64,000 nucleotides of DNA from Amanita rubescens. Lineage: Eukaryota > Basidiomycota > Agaricomycetes > Agaricales > Amanitaceae. The notes under the pieces are model-generated. The model worked only from the letters and a program-made list of their open reading frames with translations. It was not told where the DNA came from and ran no database searches. Each line of letters starts with the position of its first letter. Position 1 is the stretch's first letter. Both the position numbers and the translations under genes were made by a program. Location of the stretch: contig WION01000023.1 in NCBI GenBank assembly GCA_015039365.1, positions 1-64,000 of the forward strand. Reading direction: 5' to 3'. Shown here piece by piece: positions 9,329 through 20,639 of the stretch.

Positions 9329-11455
9329 CTACTCATCACCATCATCACCATCATCACTATCAGAGCTATCCTGCCATTTCTGCTTTCTCAGTACTTGCAC
9401 TGTATGATAAGATAGCATTGTGTGCAAGAACCAGTTGAAATTTCCTGGTTTCATCCTTTTCAGAATTGATTCAAAGCCACCCAACCAAGCATTTAGCTGT
9501 TCACAGGCTTGAGTGTTAAATGCACGTTTCTGATAGGCCTCTCCATCAGCATTTGTCCCTGTGATTACTAGGTTTGGTGCTGAACCATTTAATGGTGCAG
9601 GATTGCAAAAGTCTCGGCAAAGAATGTCTGTGGCCTGATGATTTGTGTAGTGATAAGAATCCACAATGAATCTTGTCTGCTGCCATCTGTTCCAACTACC
9701 ATTAGCAATACTACTCCTCAGGACAAGGCATGCTTTATCAATGCAGATATAATTTGGCCTTGATTCACTGGTTGGGTAAACATGGTCTAAAAATTGGAGA
9801 ATATTTGTTGGAGACTCTGCTTTTGCAAACTTTGCCCATGCTACTACAACACCACATGGGGCACATATGGTTTCAATACAATAGATTCTATCTGGCACAA
9901 ATGCATCTCTGTCTCTGCTTGCATCAGCTTCAACATCATGTGGCTGTTGCACTTGTTGATTTACATGCATCCAAGGCCAATTATCATCCTGCCTTCTAAG
10001 TGCCCTCTTATATCCATTCAAGCTCCTCTGTCTATGGTTTTGTAAAAATCTGGTCCATTTATTTTGGTGAACCTGACAGGCTAGTGTGCCCTGAACAATA
10101 ACATTTGGACAATTAGCAGCATGACATATTCCTCCATGCTGATCTTCATGTATGGCACAGTATACACCTCCTCGTGCATTCACAAGCTCTGAGCTACACT
10201 CTGGATATGCACATATGGTGTGTCCCATAACAATTCCATCCACTACAACCATCTTGACTGGTGCCATACTTTCTTCAAATTCTTCTGCAATGACATTATT
10301 TGCAGGATCCATTCCTACAGTACCTGATCCATCTTCTGCTACTGGTTGGTCTGATCTCCTTCTGAATTTTTGTGTGCATTCCTCACAGGCATGTCCATCA
10401 GCAGCTCTGACCAAACCACCCTCCCCTAGTGTCTGGTATGCACCCTTTGTCACTTCATCAATAGCAAGGTTGTCCCTCAAAATCAAGTTGATATCAGCCA
10501 TGGATGCCATAAACCTTATTGATTCCTGAACAAAGGCCTGCCATATGTGCCTGTGGCCCACTTTTCCAGAGTCAGATACTTCATCACTAAAGACATTGTT
10601 CCAAAATGCAGTATATGCTGCAGTGGATGCATGGAAGTGATATACACCACTCATTACTGCAGAAGTGAACTTCCGATCAACCCATAAGTTGTGACCAATT
10701 TTTATGTACTTTGCTGAATTCAGGTAAACCTTGTCATATTCACGTGATTGATCAGAAAGTGCACGCTCATGATCAGCATAGTATGTTGTTTTACAGCCGT
10801 CACAATATCCTGCCAACACTTGCACATTTTCATAGACAGAGAAGCCTTTAATCAAAATCACCAATGGTATATCCCTTATCTTGGTAGACATGGGAAGGGA
10901 TCTTGGTTTGCACTTTATGGTCTCACAGACAACAGCATCTGGACATATGATATAAATGGGCTGAACATCCTTATGTGATACTGGTTTGAGTTTGCCAGTA
11001 AATCTTCCAGCATTATTGTATGGAAAAAGGTCCAGCAACTTTGCCAACTGATCAAGCTTTGAAGCCACTGAAATTGTAATTTGTTCATCATTCTGATTGA
11101 CTGGTAGGTCTTCCTCTTTCAATAAATGGCTGCCATCATATTCAAGTCTTTTCCAAAGTGGTCTAGCAAGAGCCCTTATCCATGAGGTGGCAAATGTAGA
11201 TTTTTCTCCATCAAACTGCTTTTTTTGCTGACGTCCATGTAAACTCAGCAACTGCACATTTTCTGTTATGCTGAACAAGATGACAAGAACACTTGTTAAT
11301 GAAATTGATGAATTGAAGTTCTGCTCAATGAATGTACTAAATTCCTTGAAAGATATGTCTGGGAATGGTCTCTCATTCACTGGTGCTGCTGAGACCCAGG
11401 GAATGAATAACAACATAGAGAGCAGTCTTATATGGTGACTTTGAACCATAGACAT
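9329..11455 (-). CDS. KDZ transposase with CxC5 and CxC6 cysteine clusters
   Basis: An uninterrupted frame of about 708 residues from ATG 11,455; an ATG at 11,584 would overlap the neighbouring gene's end. Order of parts: an N-terminal helical region; a CxC5-type cluster around YCDGCKTTYYADHER; a CxC6-type cluster beginning CEECTQKF and continuing with ICAYPECSSELVN, YCAIHE, CHAANCPN and CQVH; then the KDZ catalytic core. Candidate acidic catalytic residues are D in YICIDKACLV, D in FIVDSYHYTNH and E in QACEQLNAWLGGFE. The tail ends in an Asp-rich run. KDZ (Kyakuja-Dileera-Zisupton) enzymes move DNA transposons, and the associated cysteine clusters are known from fungal members. No stop or frameshift is visible, so the enzyme looks intact. 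Confidence 0.85.
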   Translation of the reverse strand: MSMVQSHHIRLLSMLLFIPWVSAAPVNERPFPDISFKEFSTFIEQNFNSSISLTSVLVILFSITENVQLLSLHGRQQKKQFDGEKSTFATSWIRALARPLWKRLEYDGSHLLKEEDLPVNQNDEQITISVASKLDQLAKLLDLFPYNNAGRFTGKLKPVSHKDVQPIYIICPDAVVCETIKCKPRSLPMSTKIRDIPLVILIKGFSVYENVQVLAGYCDGCKTTYYADHERALSDQSREYDKVYLNSAKYIKIGHNLWVDRKFTSAVMSGVYHFHASTAAYTAFWNNVFSDEVSDSGKVGHRHIWQAFVQESIRFMASMADINLILRDNLAIDEVTKGAYQTLGEGGLVRAADGHACEECTQKFRRRSDQPVAEDGSGTVGMDPANNVIAEEFEESMAPVKMVVVDGIVMGHTICAYPECSSELVNARGGVYCAIHEDQHGGICHAANCPNVIVQGTLACQVHQNKWTRFLQNHRQRSLNGYKRALRRQDDNWPWMHVNQQVQQPHDVEADASRDRDAFVPDRIYCIETICAPCGVVVAWAKFAKAESPTNILQFLDHVYPTSESRPNYICIDKACLVLRSSIANGSWNRWQQTRFIVDSYHYTNHQATDILCRDFCNPAPLNGSAPNLVITGTNADGEAYQKRAFNTQACEQLNAWLGGFESILKRMKPGNFNWFLHTMLSYHTVQVLRKQKWQDSSDSDDGDDGDE

Positions 11456-11531
11456 CAACCTGAAGATTGCAAACATAAAACAAAAGCTATCACAATAAAC
11501 TACACATTTCAATGATATACAGGTTTCTAGC

Positions 11532-11591
11532 TTACATCTTGCCCTTGCTCCTTGTGAAATGCTTCTTGGATTTTCCTTCCTCATTTATCTT

Positions 11592-11622
<31 letters not shown>

Positions 11623-13881
11623 TCTCCATCATCAGAATCAGAATCAGAATCAGAATCAGAATCATCAGAATCATCTTTTCCACTTTTCTTTTTTCCCTTC
11701 TTGTATGTTGTCTGTGCTTTGCCTTTGCCCTTCTTGTTAATTCTGTTATCCTCCTCAACTATCCACCTCCTGAAATCTTGAAAATTAAATGATGCTTTCT
11801 CTCTCCCCCAAATGTCAATGGTAGACATTGCATCTTCATCATCATTCAACCACTTTTTCATCTCTGGATATTTTGACACTTGAGGGAAAATTTTAGTGAA
11901 GTCCTTATGCCACATTGTTTTCCCAATAAACAAATGCACTATCTCAGTCTCTGTAGGCCTCCTTATAACCCATTCTTCTGCACTTGCCATTTCCTCAGCA
12001 GTTAAGAATGCTTGGATGCAGGCCTTGTATTTCTGATAATACAGTTTTACTTCTCCATCCTGGGCATCCCTTTGCAAGTGCTTAGGGATGCAAAAAATGA
12101 CAATAAGTTCATCCCTGTAGCCATCATCTAAGTGAATGTGATCCTCAAAGGGTCTGAGAGCACTAGATGATTTTCCCAATTTGGGAGCAGCCTGAGTGGG
12201 TGCAGAGCCCCCAGACATTCCCTCCAAGTCATCCTCCTAATCAATGTCAGAAATTGTCAGAAAAACCAGCAAATAAACAATTTTACCAAGGCAACAAACA
12301 GACTATATTCCCCAGCTTCATTGTCCCAGATAACAGGATCATCTAGCTCCAGTGCCATGTCAAAACGGCCTTTGACAGACCAGTTACCTTCTTCATAAAC
12401 AAAAATCCTCTTGTTCTTGTCTACCAAGGAAGCATAAATTTCCATTTAAAATGGTAGCTGAACTTGCTTACTTTTGATAGGGGAAAAACGCTTTGCTAAC
12501 TCATTCAGCACAGGAGCCAGTTTGGCACCAACCTTTACATTCACTGTCATGTGAGGCTTATGGGAAGAAGGATCCTGTCCAGCTTTGAAAAGCTTCAACT
12601 TGCCAGTCTTTGGGCTATCAACCTCAAAAACTTCCTTAGCATCCCCAATGTTGAAGACATTTCCATGAGCTCTTCCACGAAAAATGCCTCCTGTAGTGCG
12701 AGAAGCACCTTGGAGATCTGAAGCCTCCATGTGAAGATCTTTTACAAATATTTGAGAACAGAATCCCACAAACATATAGTTACTTACCTTCATCCTGACA
12801 AAAGAAATTGGAAGTTGCAACTCCCTATTATACCAGATAAATTTCTTCATATCAACTTATAAGTATTCCTTACCTCTCCCAAAATTTCACTATTTAGTTG
12901 TCCTTCAACAAGAGGCCCAGCTGAAGTCTTTTCCTTGATCATGTTAGGGTAATGATTGAAATTGTAGTAATAAAGATCATAATACCTTTGATTTACCAGA
13001 TTCATCAAGAATACTCCCATTGTCACCATTTTTCTCCTCATCACACTGACTCTCCTTTTCACCAAGCCCAGTTGAAAGGTCAGTGACCTAAAGCATGTTA
13101 ATGTAATTTCTAGCCTCAGAATAAAACATACATGGGGTGATAAGTCATCTCCTTTGTTGTTCTTGCCCCTTTCCTCTCCCTTGCTCTCTTTTCCCTCACC
13201 ATCACCATCATCACCCTCACCTTCCTTATCCCCATTCTCACTCCCTTCACCCTCACCCTCACTCTCATTCTCACTCTCTTCACCCTCACTCTCAGAACTG
13301 CCACTTTCTTCATACTCACTCTCACTGTCCACTGCATCCTCTGAATCACTTTTAGCATCAGAGCGTCGAAGACGTGATGTTGATTGACTAGGTTTTGATG
13401 ATATAAGATGAATATGTGCAGGACGGATGTGTTCTGGTGGTGCAACTGTTGTCTTACTCTGTCTTAACACCAATTCAGCTCTATGGATGTGTGGACATCA
13501 CAAGAGGGCAAGAAATACCATAAGTCAATCTGTAAACAAAAGGGAAGTCAGCCAACTCACCCTGTGGCTATCCGAGTCTCTGGGGTACTAGCCTGAGCTG
13601 CAGCATCCTCACGGGAACGTGCTGCAGATGTTTTCCTGGGGGACTCAGAAATATTAGTTGAAAGTGAATTGGAACAACAACAAGGTCACGCACCTCACCC
13701 TTCGTCTCCTCTTTGAACCCTTATCCTCATCTCCCTCATCTCCCTCTGTTGCTTTTCGTTGCTTCTTTGCTGCTCGCTTCTTGGTGGATCGTTCTGATGC
13801 CTCAGATGCACCACGTTTTCGGCCAGTTCTTGACTTGGGGGGTGAGCCATTGGAGTTGGATTGTGCACGAGTGCGAGCCAT
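11532..13881 (-). CDS. Second gene of the KDZ element: multi-exon protein of unknown function
   Basis: The start at ATG 13,881 gives a basic, Ser/Lys-rich N-terminus (MARTRAQSNSNG, KKRAAKKQRK). Later exons encode an acidic Glu/Ser/Asp-rich segment (about 13,140-13,380), a block with FRGRAHGNVFNIGDAKEVFE and PHMTVNVKVGAKLAPVLNEL (about 12,500-12,760), a short exon with IYASLVDKNKRIFVYEEGNW (about 12,300-12,445), and a long last exon with RDELIVIFCIPKHLQRDAQ, EWVIRRPTE and TMWHKDFTKIFP. It ends in a Ser-Asp repeat and a poly-Lys run. Exon joins between 12,850 and 13,650 are not certain. It lies immediately upstream of the transposase on the same strand inside the element, so it is probably an accessory DNA-binding or regulatory protein; this is inference. 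Confidence 0.55.
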
Positions 13882-14089
13882 GATGATATCTGATCTCGCG
13901 TGTGACAATGTGACATGTGATATTCAGCCTAGGGTCAAGGGCTTTGCACACGGGGACAGGGAAGAAATAGAGTATTATTACATTAATAAACTACTATTAC
14001 ATTGTATAACTAAGTGCGGAAGGTTCGACAGGGTGGTGGGAACGATCTGCGGGCATACGTGAATGCCAAAAAATGGGGGGCGGGAAGTG

Positions 14090-14790
14090 TTTGCTTACCC
14101 GGTGCAGGCATCTCGCCAGGGCATCGAGGAGGGTACGTTGGTGGACAGTGGAGGCAACGGAGGCAACGGAGGGTGGGGTGGACCGTCTTACCGGCCGTTT
14201 CCTGGGGGTGCATATGGGTGGTGCCGAAGGGGTACGGCACGCTTTATGGGATACGGTACGTTTGCGCGAGGTGGTTGAGGGTGAGGCAAGTGCGGTGGAG
14301 TAGGTGTTGGCACGGGTGGGCAAGGAGTAGAGGGGGTAGGGTCGTTAGTACGGAAGATACAGGTAGGGGTGGGATCCTCTTACCATGTATCTGGCTCCCA
14401 TTTGCGGAGAGCCGTGGACGGGTGCAGCAGTGAGCTGGAGGGGTACGACACGTTTTCGGGGTGCAGTGGAGAGGTGTAGCACGCCGGGCATTGAAGGAGT
14501 GGAGGGTCTAGGGTTGTTAGTGCTGAAAATACGGGTGGGGGTAAATATCTTACGTTGTACGCCTTGGAGGGGTTGCAGGGAGCGGGAGCGGTGCGAGAGG
14601 GGTGCGACGTGTTTTCGGGGTGCATCTGGAGAGGTGTGGCACAGTAGGCAAGGAGCGTTGGGCGTAGGGTTGTTAGTACGGGAAAATACGGGTGGGGAGG
14701 TTCGTCTTACTGTGTAGCTGTCTCCCTAGGGCGTGGTTGGGTTCATTTAGGAGTGGCAGGTGTGTTGGAGGTGCAGTGGGGTCGTCGAGG
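14090..14790. repeat. G-rich degenerate tandem repeat with splice-like joints
   Basis: Units of about 157-170 bp repeat the order GGTGT(A/G)GCAC, TAGGGTNGTTAGTAC, (A/G)ATACGGGTGGGG, then CTTAC, then GGGTGCGACACGTTTTCGGG. Clear copies sit at about 14,300, 14,470 and 14,630, with a weaker one near 14,130. On the minus strand each unit offers GTAAG, about 45 nt with a TTTTCAG or CCCTAG, then a roughly 120-nt open stretch. It could therefore act as repeated exons or simply be a minisatellite upstream of the partner gene. Confidence 0.5.
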
Positions 14791-15204
14791 ATGGTGGAGA
14801 AGCGTAAAACCGTTAGCAATAAAAAATAAACTGAGATGGGGGGCATACCGGTCACTGCCTGCTAAATGGGGGCATAGATGGGCTCTACAAGCGACCGAGC
14901 ATGCGTATATGGTGCGTTGGAGTGACCTCGCGCTGTGGAACGCACGGGATGGTGGCCGATGGGAGTGGATAGGTGCTGGGGCAGTTGAGGAAGGGGTTGG
15001 CCATGTACTGCGGATTGAGGGCGCGTGGGGATCCTTTTGGGATCTTTTGAGGTGGAATTGAAGGTGCACGGATCTTGGGAGCGTGGATCGACGGTGAATG
15101 GGCGTGTTGTGAGTGACGCTGGCGGCTGACAACGGCGGCGAGCTGTGGGAAAGCAGGAGGTAACCCCATGCCCAGCTAGGCAACAGGCGTGGGAAGTCGC
15201 GCCT

Positions 15205-15372
15205 CGGTAAATGCCGCGAGGAATATTCCACACTCCCATTCCGCGAGAATTCCGCATTCCGCGCGGAATGAGTGTAGGTGTACCAGCCAAAGCTCACTGA
15301 AAATATAGGAGCACGGATTCCGCACGGATTCCGCGGAATCCGCATTATTCCGCACGGATTCCGCGCGGAATT
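15205..15372. repeat. Right subterminal palindromic array of the KDZ element
   Basis: Dense GGATTCCGC/GCGGAATCC half-sites, including two ATTCCGCGCGGAAT palindromes, next to the poly-G run and terminal repeat at the right end. Confidence 0.6.
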
Positions 15373-15394
15373 GGGGGGGGAGCGCAAAGTGCTC

Positions 15395-15402
15395 GCTTTG
15401 TC
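15395..15402. repeat. Target-site duplication, right, of the KDZ element
   Basis: GCTTTGTC, identical to 8,847-8,854. Confidence 0.85.
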
Positions 15403-16185
15403 GTAAAAATTGCAGGGACTCACACATCTGATAGAGTTACTACAATAGCCAGCTTACCTAGGGTGAGGCGAAGTGCGAAGGGTGCACATGGGTGTGACAG
15501 GGCATGGGAGGGTGCAGCGGGGCAAAGTTGAATGGTAGAGGGCAAGGGAGGGTGATGGGGCCGTCGTCAGCGTATACGAGGCGCGTTTTGGTAATACGCG
15601 AGTCGACGATCTAGACAATTAAAGTACTTAGTCGCAAGCTAGCGCCTTTAACACATCTCAAGGCTTACCAAGATCCCGCTCAAGATGAAATGACGAAGAG
15701 ACTTTCCCAATCCTGGAGTTGGAGATGCTCAGTTGGCGAATACGGAATGAATTTTGAGGACGGGCAGTGCGTAATACAGCGTTTATATGCGAAATAAACT
15801 CACTGATGATGTAGAATACGCTTACGTACCATGAATGGCAACGGTGATGAAGATGGTGCACTCGGCTGTGCGTATCAGGTTCTATAATGAGTTTACAAAG
15901 TGGCACTCTCGCGATAGATAAGTTGGCACACGCCGAGTTCGCTTTGCTTAGCGGTTAGGCACATAATGCACTGGCGAAGCTCCGCATGGCAATCCGTGCA
16001 TACACTAGCTGCGTTGACTTCAAATGCGACAATGTTCGAGGTCAGTGTGCGATGACTCGCACAGAAAGTTTGATTCATACATTAGAAGCAAGCCGTAGAA
16101 GTGTATGCCTATTCGGCGCTTCTGCATCTTGGTCTAGTGGTGGATGATCGTTCACTACAGCCTTTGGCCAGCTCTTCATGAAGGA
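15403..16185. other. Region without a confident gene
   Basis: About 15,480-15,550 is G-rich (AGGGCAAGGGAGGGTG) and resembles, in inverse orientation, part of 17,940-18,060. A minus-strand frame at 16,078-15,893 has clustered cysteines (VCTDCHAELRQCIMC) but no other support. Nothing else is called. Confidence 0.35.
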
Positions 16186-16189
16186 CACG

Positions 16190-16587
16190 ACTAGGCCGGG
16201 GAAATTAGGTGGCAACAGGAGTGAGGATCCTTGGTTTTGGCAGGTGGAACGTCTTTGTAGCTCGAGTATTGAGGATCAGGCATGGATAGTTGAAAGTAAG
16301 TTCCTATCCGCATTAAGAGTGCGTTACTACTAACTGAGATTAGTGGACAGAGTGGAATGGTTCCGGGATCGGGCTGCCAGGCACGAGAAGAAAAGGAGGA
16401 GCTGAATTTGACCGTACCATACAATTTTTTTACCAAGACGAGTGACGTTTGGACTGATCTGGCAGCTAAGAATGCAAGTAAACTTAGTAACGCAGCATAC
16501 GCGCGCAAACAGGCTGCGTACAACAAGGCTATTGCTCTACGAGTGGTTCTACACAAATATGGTTCAAACGTAAGTCCCCTCCTGTAG
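16190..16587 (+). pseudogene. Relic of a KDZ transposase C-terminus
   Basis: The plus strand reads SSSIEDQAWIVE, an intron at about 16,292-16,342 (GTAAGT donor, GATTAG acceptor), then DRVEWFRDRAARHE. After a one-base frame change it continues EEKEELNLTVPYNFFT and VWTDLAAKNASKLSNAAYA. The pattern DRVxWFRxRAxxxR followed by a tryptophan and an AAYARKQAA motif is what I know from the C-terminal end of KDZ transposases. The frame change and the absence of the catalytic core mark it as a relic, older than the intact element 0.8 kb to its left. Confidence 0.5.
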
Positions 16588-16772
16588 CCATGGTCACCGT
16601 GTCTTACGATAGCCATTCTACTAGACGTCTACTTAGCGTATTCACTCACCTCCTAAGGTAAGCTTTATAAATGATTTCGGACATACGTTAATCGTCTTTC
16701 TAGACTACATATTAGCGAATACTTATAACCTAGTGATACAACCTACTCAACTATGTCCTACAAAGTGATACA

Positions 16773-17575
16773 CTATAGCCTATAGGAATATGGCTTGCGT
16801 GGTATCTTGCATTTTGGATATATATCAAGATGTTCGTTCAAATCGAATCCCCGTTGCATTCGGCTCTGCCTGTACATCTCCTGTGTTCGTCTCCGCCTCT
16901 CCCCTCGATCCTTGCCCTTCATCATTCCATCTTGCCTAGCAACGACATCGGTTTCTTTTAATTTCCAACACCTCTTCGTCACATCCAGCGATCGTTCCAG
17001 CCAGCTCTTGCCATCGCCTTGCCACCCCTCTGACCTCTCCGTGCCCGGGAAGACGTGGAGAGTATATTTCGGATGACCGTCCTCAAAGCCTCGCGCCGTC
17101 CAACAGTCTTTGTCCACGGTATGCGCTTTCGATCCCCCCCTCCTCAAGGTCAATGGTATCGGCCGACGAACAAGAAATTGACTCACGTTATCACCCCGTC
17201 AACATTTCTTTCGTCGTCGAATGCCTTCCTTGCATCGCTCGCATGTTTTTCCAACGCCAGGGAAGTCTTCTCCAGTGCCTCCTTCTCTTCTGACCATGGC
17301 AATTCAGGGTCCGTTGTTTTTGAGGGCGAAAATTCGGGGTTGGGAATCGTTTGACATGTGAGTTTAGAAGCGTGTGAGTGATAAAGTGAGATGGGAGAAG
17401 GCAGAGAATGACTGAGGATACTGGAGTTGAAGCAGCCTGAGTGATGCGAGTGGTGGGGGAAAATGGAGAAGGGCAGGCAGGGAGCGACTGAGGATGCTGG
17501 GGCAGGAGTGACTTCTCGATGTGGCGTTGATTCGCCCACCGACGCCAGCTTCACTGCTTGTGCAGCTGCCAACAT
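16773..17575 (-). CDS. Small two-exon gene of unknown function
   Basis: The upstream exon ends in a helical, charged segment (SEEKEALEKTSLALEKHASD). An intron at 17,140-17,186 has a GTGAGT donor and the phase matches exactly. The second exon reads SKAHTVDKDCWTARGFEDGH, then TLHVFPGTE, SWLERSLDVTKRCW and a very basic tail (GKDRGERRRRTQEMYRQSR). The start at 17,575 is uncertain because the first 60 residues are Ser/His/Pro-rich and may not be coding. No family recognised. Confidence 0.4.
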
Positions 17576-17829
17576 TGCACGTCGACAGTGCCGTTCTCAA
17601 AGCAAGTTCAACTTTATACTGCCAGACTTATGCCACCCAGCCGCCAACATTGCATATTGACCGTAAGCGGAAATTTAACTTCGTCACAAATATGCCCTGT
17701 CATTCCTTCTATAGATTTCATATTTGCTGCCTGCCATAACCATGGTAGCCAAACCTGTCCGACTTACGTTGCACTCTTCATTTTATATAAGGTAAGATTC
17801 TACGACGCATTTCTTGTAGGGCTCTGATT

Positions 17830-18110
17830 TGTGTGCCATAGCCAACTTTTTGACGTTGTTGACCAACCATCCCCTCTTTCGCCCTCCAACTGCTCAACTA
17901 CATGATGCACTCCACCCCATACGTTGTCCAGGTAGGCCGGATTTCGATGTTGCTGACTCACCACCCCCCTCCCTTGCCCTCCACCACTCAACCACGCTCT
18001 CCTGCACCCCACTGCACCCACTGTGCCCTCCCATGCCCAGGCTCCTGCACTCTCCCACATCCTGTTGCACCCCTGCGACACCTGAGCAAGCCGAGCACCT
18101 GAGCACCAGT
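17830..18110. repeat. Degenerate tandem repeat of about 92 bp
   Basis: Two adjacent units share TTTTGACGTTGTTGACCAACC-like and TTTCGATGTTGCTGACTCACC-like starts, then CTCC or CCCTCCAC runs and CTCAACTAC or CTCAACCAC. The pyrimidine-rich right part resembles the complement of 15,480-15,550. Confidence 0.4.
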
Positions 18111-18114
18111 CACT

Positions 18115-20530
18115 AGTCATGGACAGCCCTCGAATAATATATAACTGGTTACACCTGGTTTGGGCTGTTTCATAACCAGTTACGGTTACGGTTGGCATTG
18201 GTGACCAGACTTGACCAATTAGATGTGACATTGTAATGCTTGACAGTGTACCTCTACAGATGGTAGAGTTTTCATTTGGGACAGAGTATTACCATATGCA
18301 ATAATAATTGTCTGTTCTACTGTGCTTGAGCATATGAGATCATGCCTTATCAAACCATGACTGCCTGACAGTGCCTGATCAGAAGCACTATCACACCAAA
18401 TCCTGCCATCCAAAGAACAGGAATTGAAAGTCTGATGCACATTGCACTTTTTACAAACCATTGTGGTCCTTGAGCAGAGGCACAGTCAAACCAATACTGG
18501 TATGGTTCAGGTAAAGCTGGATCAATGTCACCATCCTGCTACCAGTGATGTAACTTATTATCCTTGATCCAATGGTTAACAAGCTGATGCCCCTGATCTA
18601 ACCCCTCAACACTGGGAGATCTTACAAACCATGGCTGCCTGACAGCACTGATCAAGGGTATCATCAAGGCAAACTCAGACATTCAATGGCCAGAAAACAA
18701 CAGGCTGACACTCATTATCTGCCATCCCATGTCTTGCACATATGATAATATTGTAACTACCAGATGGCATTTGGTCAGAGGTCCCTTTGCACCAATGATG
18801 GTATGGTCTGGTAGACATAGATCAGTCAATACCTTCCTGTTGTTGTTGATGTTCATGATCTGTCTGTGACACCATGAAAGAATTTGATCAGAGGTACCAT
18901 CCTTGTAATGAGTGAGACACCTGACTTTTTTGGGTTATTCTGGCAGTCCTTATGCAAGTTAATATGTCTGGCATCTCATGACCTATGTAGTCACCCTTAC
19001 ACATCTTTGCAAGTTGTAACTACTGGTATCCATTGGTCACACTCTGATATCTGTGATGTAATCTGCCATCACTACCGTGTCTTATCTACCCTGAGACAGC
19101 TGGTAGGTTTTCATAAATATTATACATAATTGACAAGAATTGTCATACTTATTACTCCTGATCATTATATTATAGCCTTTTTCTCAGATAGTCCCACACT
19201 TGTGAGAGAGCCAATTCTGGGCTACCTTGTGAAATCTACCAACCCTACCGTCCTTTATATTACATTATCAATCGATACATCAGAGTTGTATATATTATAG
19301 TTTTTTTGGTTGTTATAAAGCTTTATATACCCTTATCCATTTTCAACCATTTTCCTGATGTAAAAGATGGTAAGTACATCGATTTAATAGTAATCTCTAG
19401 TTCACAACTTAGTGTATGACTCTCAGGGCTTTATTGAACAAGCTAATTTCATTTTGTATGCTCTGCTAATAGCATAAAATAATCAGTGCTTGCTTGTAAA
19501 ATTTAAATTGTACTGCAGCTAGACATTGAAATTCTCACAAAGCTTTCTCCAGCCCATCATTTTACATGAACAACTGGTACATCTGTCCCCCATGTCAAAT
19601 ACATTACATGTTTAGTAGTGTGCAAGACAATATGTACCTTTCAGCATCAACCTTTCCAAATGTATTCTAGGACACTTTGCCAAGTTGACAATGTGTTTAA
19701 TAGTGTACAAAACAATATGTAATGTCCAGCACGAACCATTTGTATATGTCTTAGTACACATAATTACATGCTGCTCTGAGGATATGTCTTCTAGTCAATC
19801 ACTTAATCTTTCAAGCAGATGCACTATGTTCCCTTAAGCTGCCCCAACATCTGGTCAATCATGTATTAAGTCAAGCATGTGAGATGTTCTTACATTCTCT
19901 GGTTGAGCAGCTTCTTCCAGTCTCATATGTCTTTTAGTTGACCAATCCTACATTCAATCAGGCTTCAGCAGCTGATCCATTCTGTAAGTCCATCCACTCA
20001 ATTGTGCAGGTAGTTGAGCATGTGAGATGTTATTATGTTCTCTGGTCAAGCAGGTTCTTCCAGTGTCGCATGACTTTTAGTTGACCAACTCCACATTCAA
20101 TCAGGCTTCAACAGCTGATCTGATCTGTAAGTCAAACAGTCAAAGTGTCAAATAGTTTTTAAGTTAATATTATTTTTGGTTCAATCAGTTACATATTGTT
20201 CCTTTAAGCTGTTGCAACATATAGTTGACAATGTGTTAAGTCAATGATGTTTCATGTCCTTCTGTTCTCCAATCAAACCATTTATCAGTTCTCAAATGAA
20301 ACAATGAGATAGTTAAATAGTTTTCATGACATAGTCTTTCCAGCTGTTTTGTTTTCACTTATATTACAAGTTAAGTCCAGTCAACTTGACTTATCAATCA
20401 TAAAGCTTCTGCAGTCTACAGCCCATAATGTGAAACAGTCAAAGAGTTGCTTAATTGATTTGTTTTCTGGTCAAACAGTTGATCAGTTGGTTCCAGTCGA
20501 CAAGTTTTCACAACAATGACAAATAAACTT
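18115..20530. repeat. AT-rich non-coding repeat tract, probable element remnant
   Basis: Base composition changes sharply from the GC-rich neighbours and no frame exceeds about 80 codons. Near the left end is an inverted pair TAACTGGTTA and TAACCAGTTA. At about 19,875-20,160 a block of roughly 150 bp is repeated in tandem (CATTCAATCAGGCTTCARCA, CAGCTGATC and CTTTTAGTTGACCAA occur in both). I searched for terminal inverted repeats and a target-site duplication and found none. Confidence 0.4.
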
Positions 20531-20639
20531 CATCTAGCGCATCATAGTAGCAGGTTGTTTTTGTAATGTTTCTTACTTGTTTGGAACCTAAGTCTATCCC
20601 CCATAAAAGTGAACATCTACGATATTGTTCACTTGGAGT

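Larger units (their letters stand above)
8855..15394 (-). mobile_element. Complete KDZ-type DNA transposon, 6,540 bp
   Basis: The left end reads CAGTACTTTGCAGTCC followed by a run of C. The right end, on the opposite strand, reads GAGCACTTTGCGCTCC followed by a run of C. The 8-mer GCTTTGTC flanks both ends (8,847-8,854 and 15,395-15,402) as a perfect target-site duplication. Just inside each end lies an array of palindromic ATTCCGCGCGGAAT-like units. The body holds two minus-strand genes, a KDZ transposase (9,329-11,455) and a multi-exon partner gene (11,532-13,881), plus a G-rich repeat array toward the right end. Intact frames and a perfect TSD indicate a recent, possibly still active insertion. 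An 8-bp TSD fits hAT-like and Zisupton/KDZ elements as I recall them. Confidence 0.85.

Noticed and set aside
13116..13445. Ser/His/Pro or Arg/Val-rich frames on both strands
   Set aside because: These are shadow readings of the Glu/Ser/Asp-rich repeat in the KDZ partner gene.
18115..20530. Complete transposon in the AT-rich tract
   Set aside because: I found no matching inverted ends and no target-site duplication, only internal repeats.
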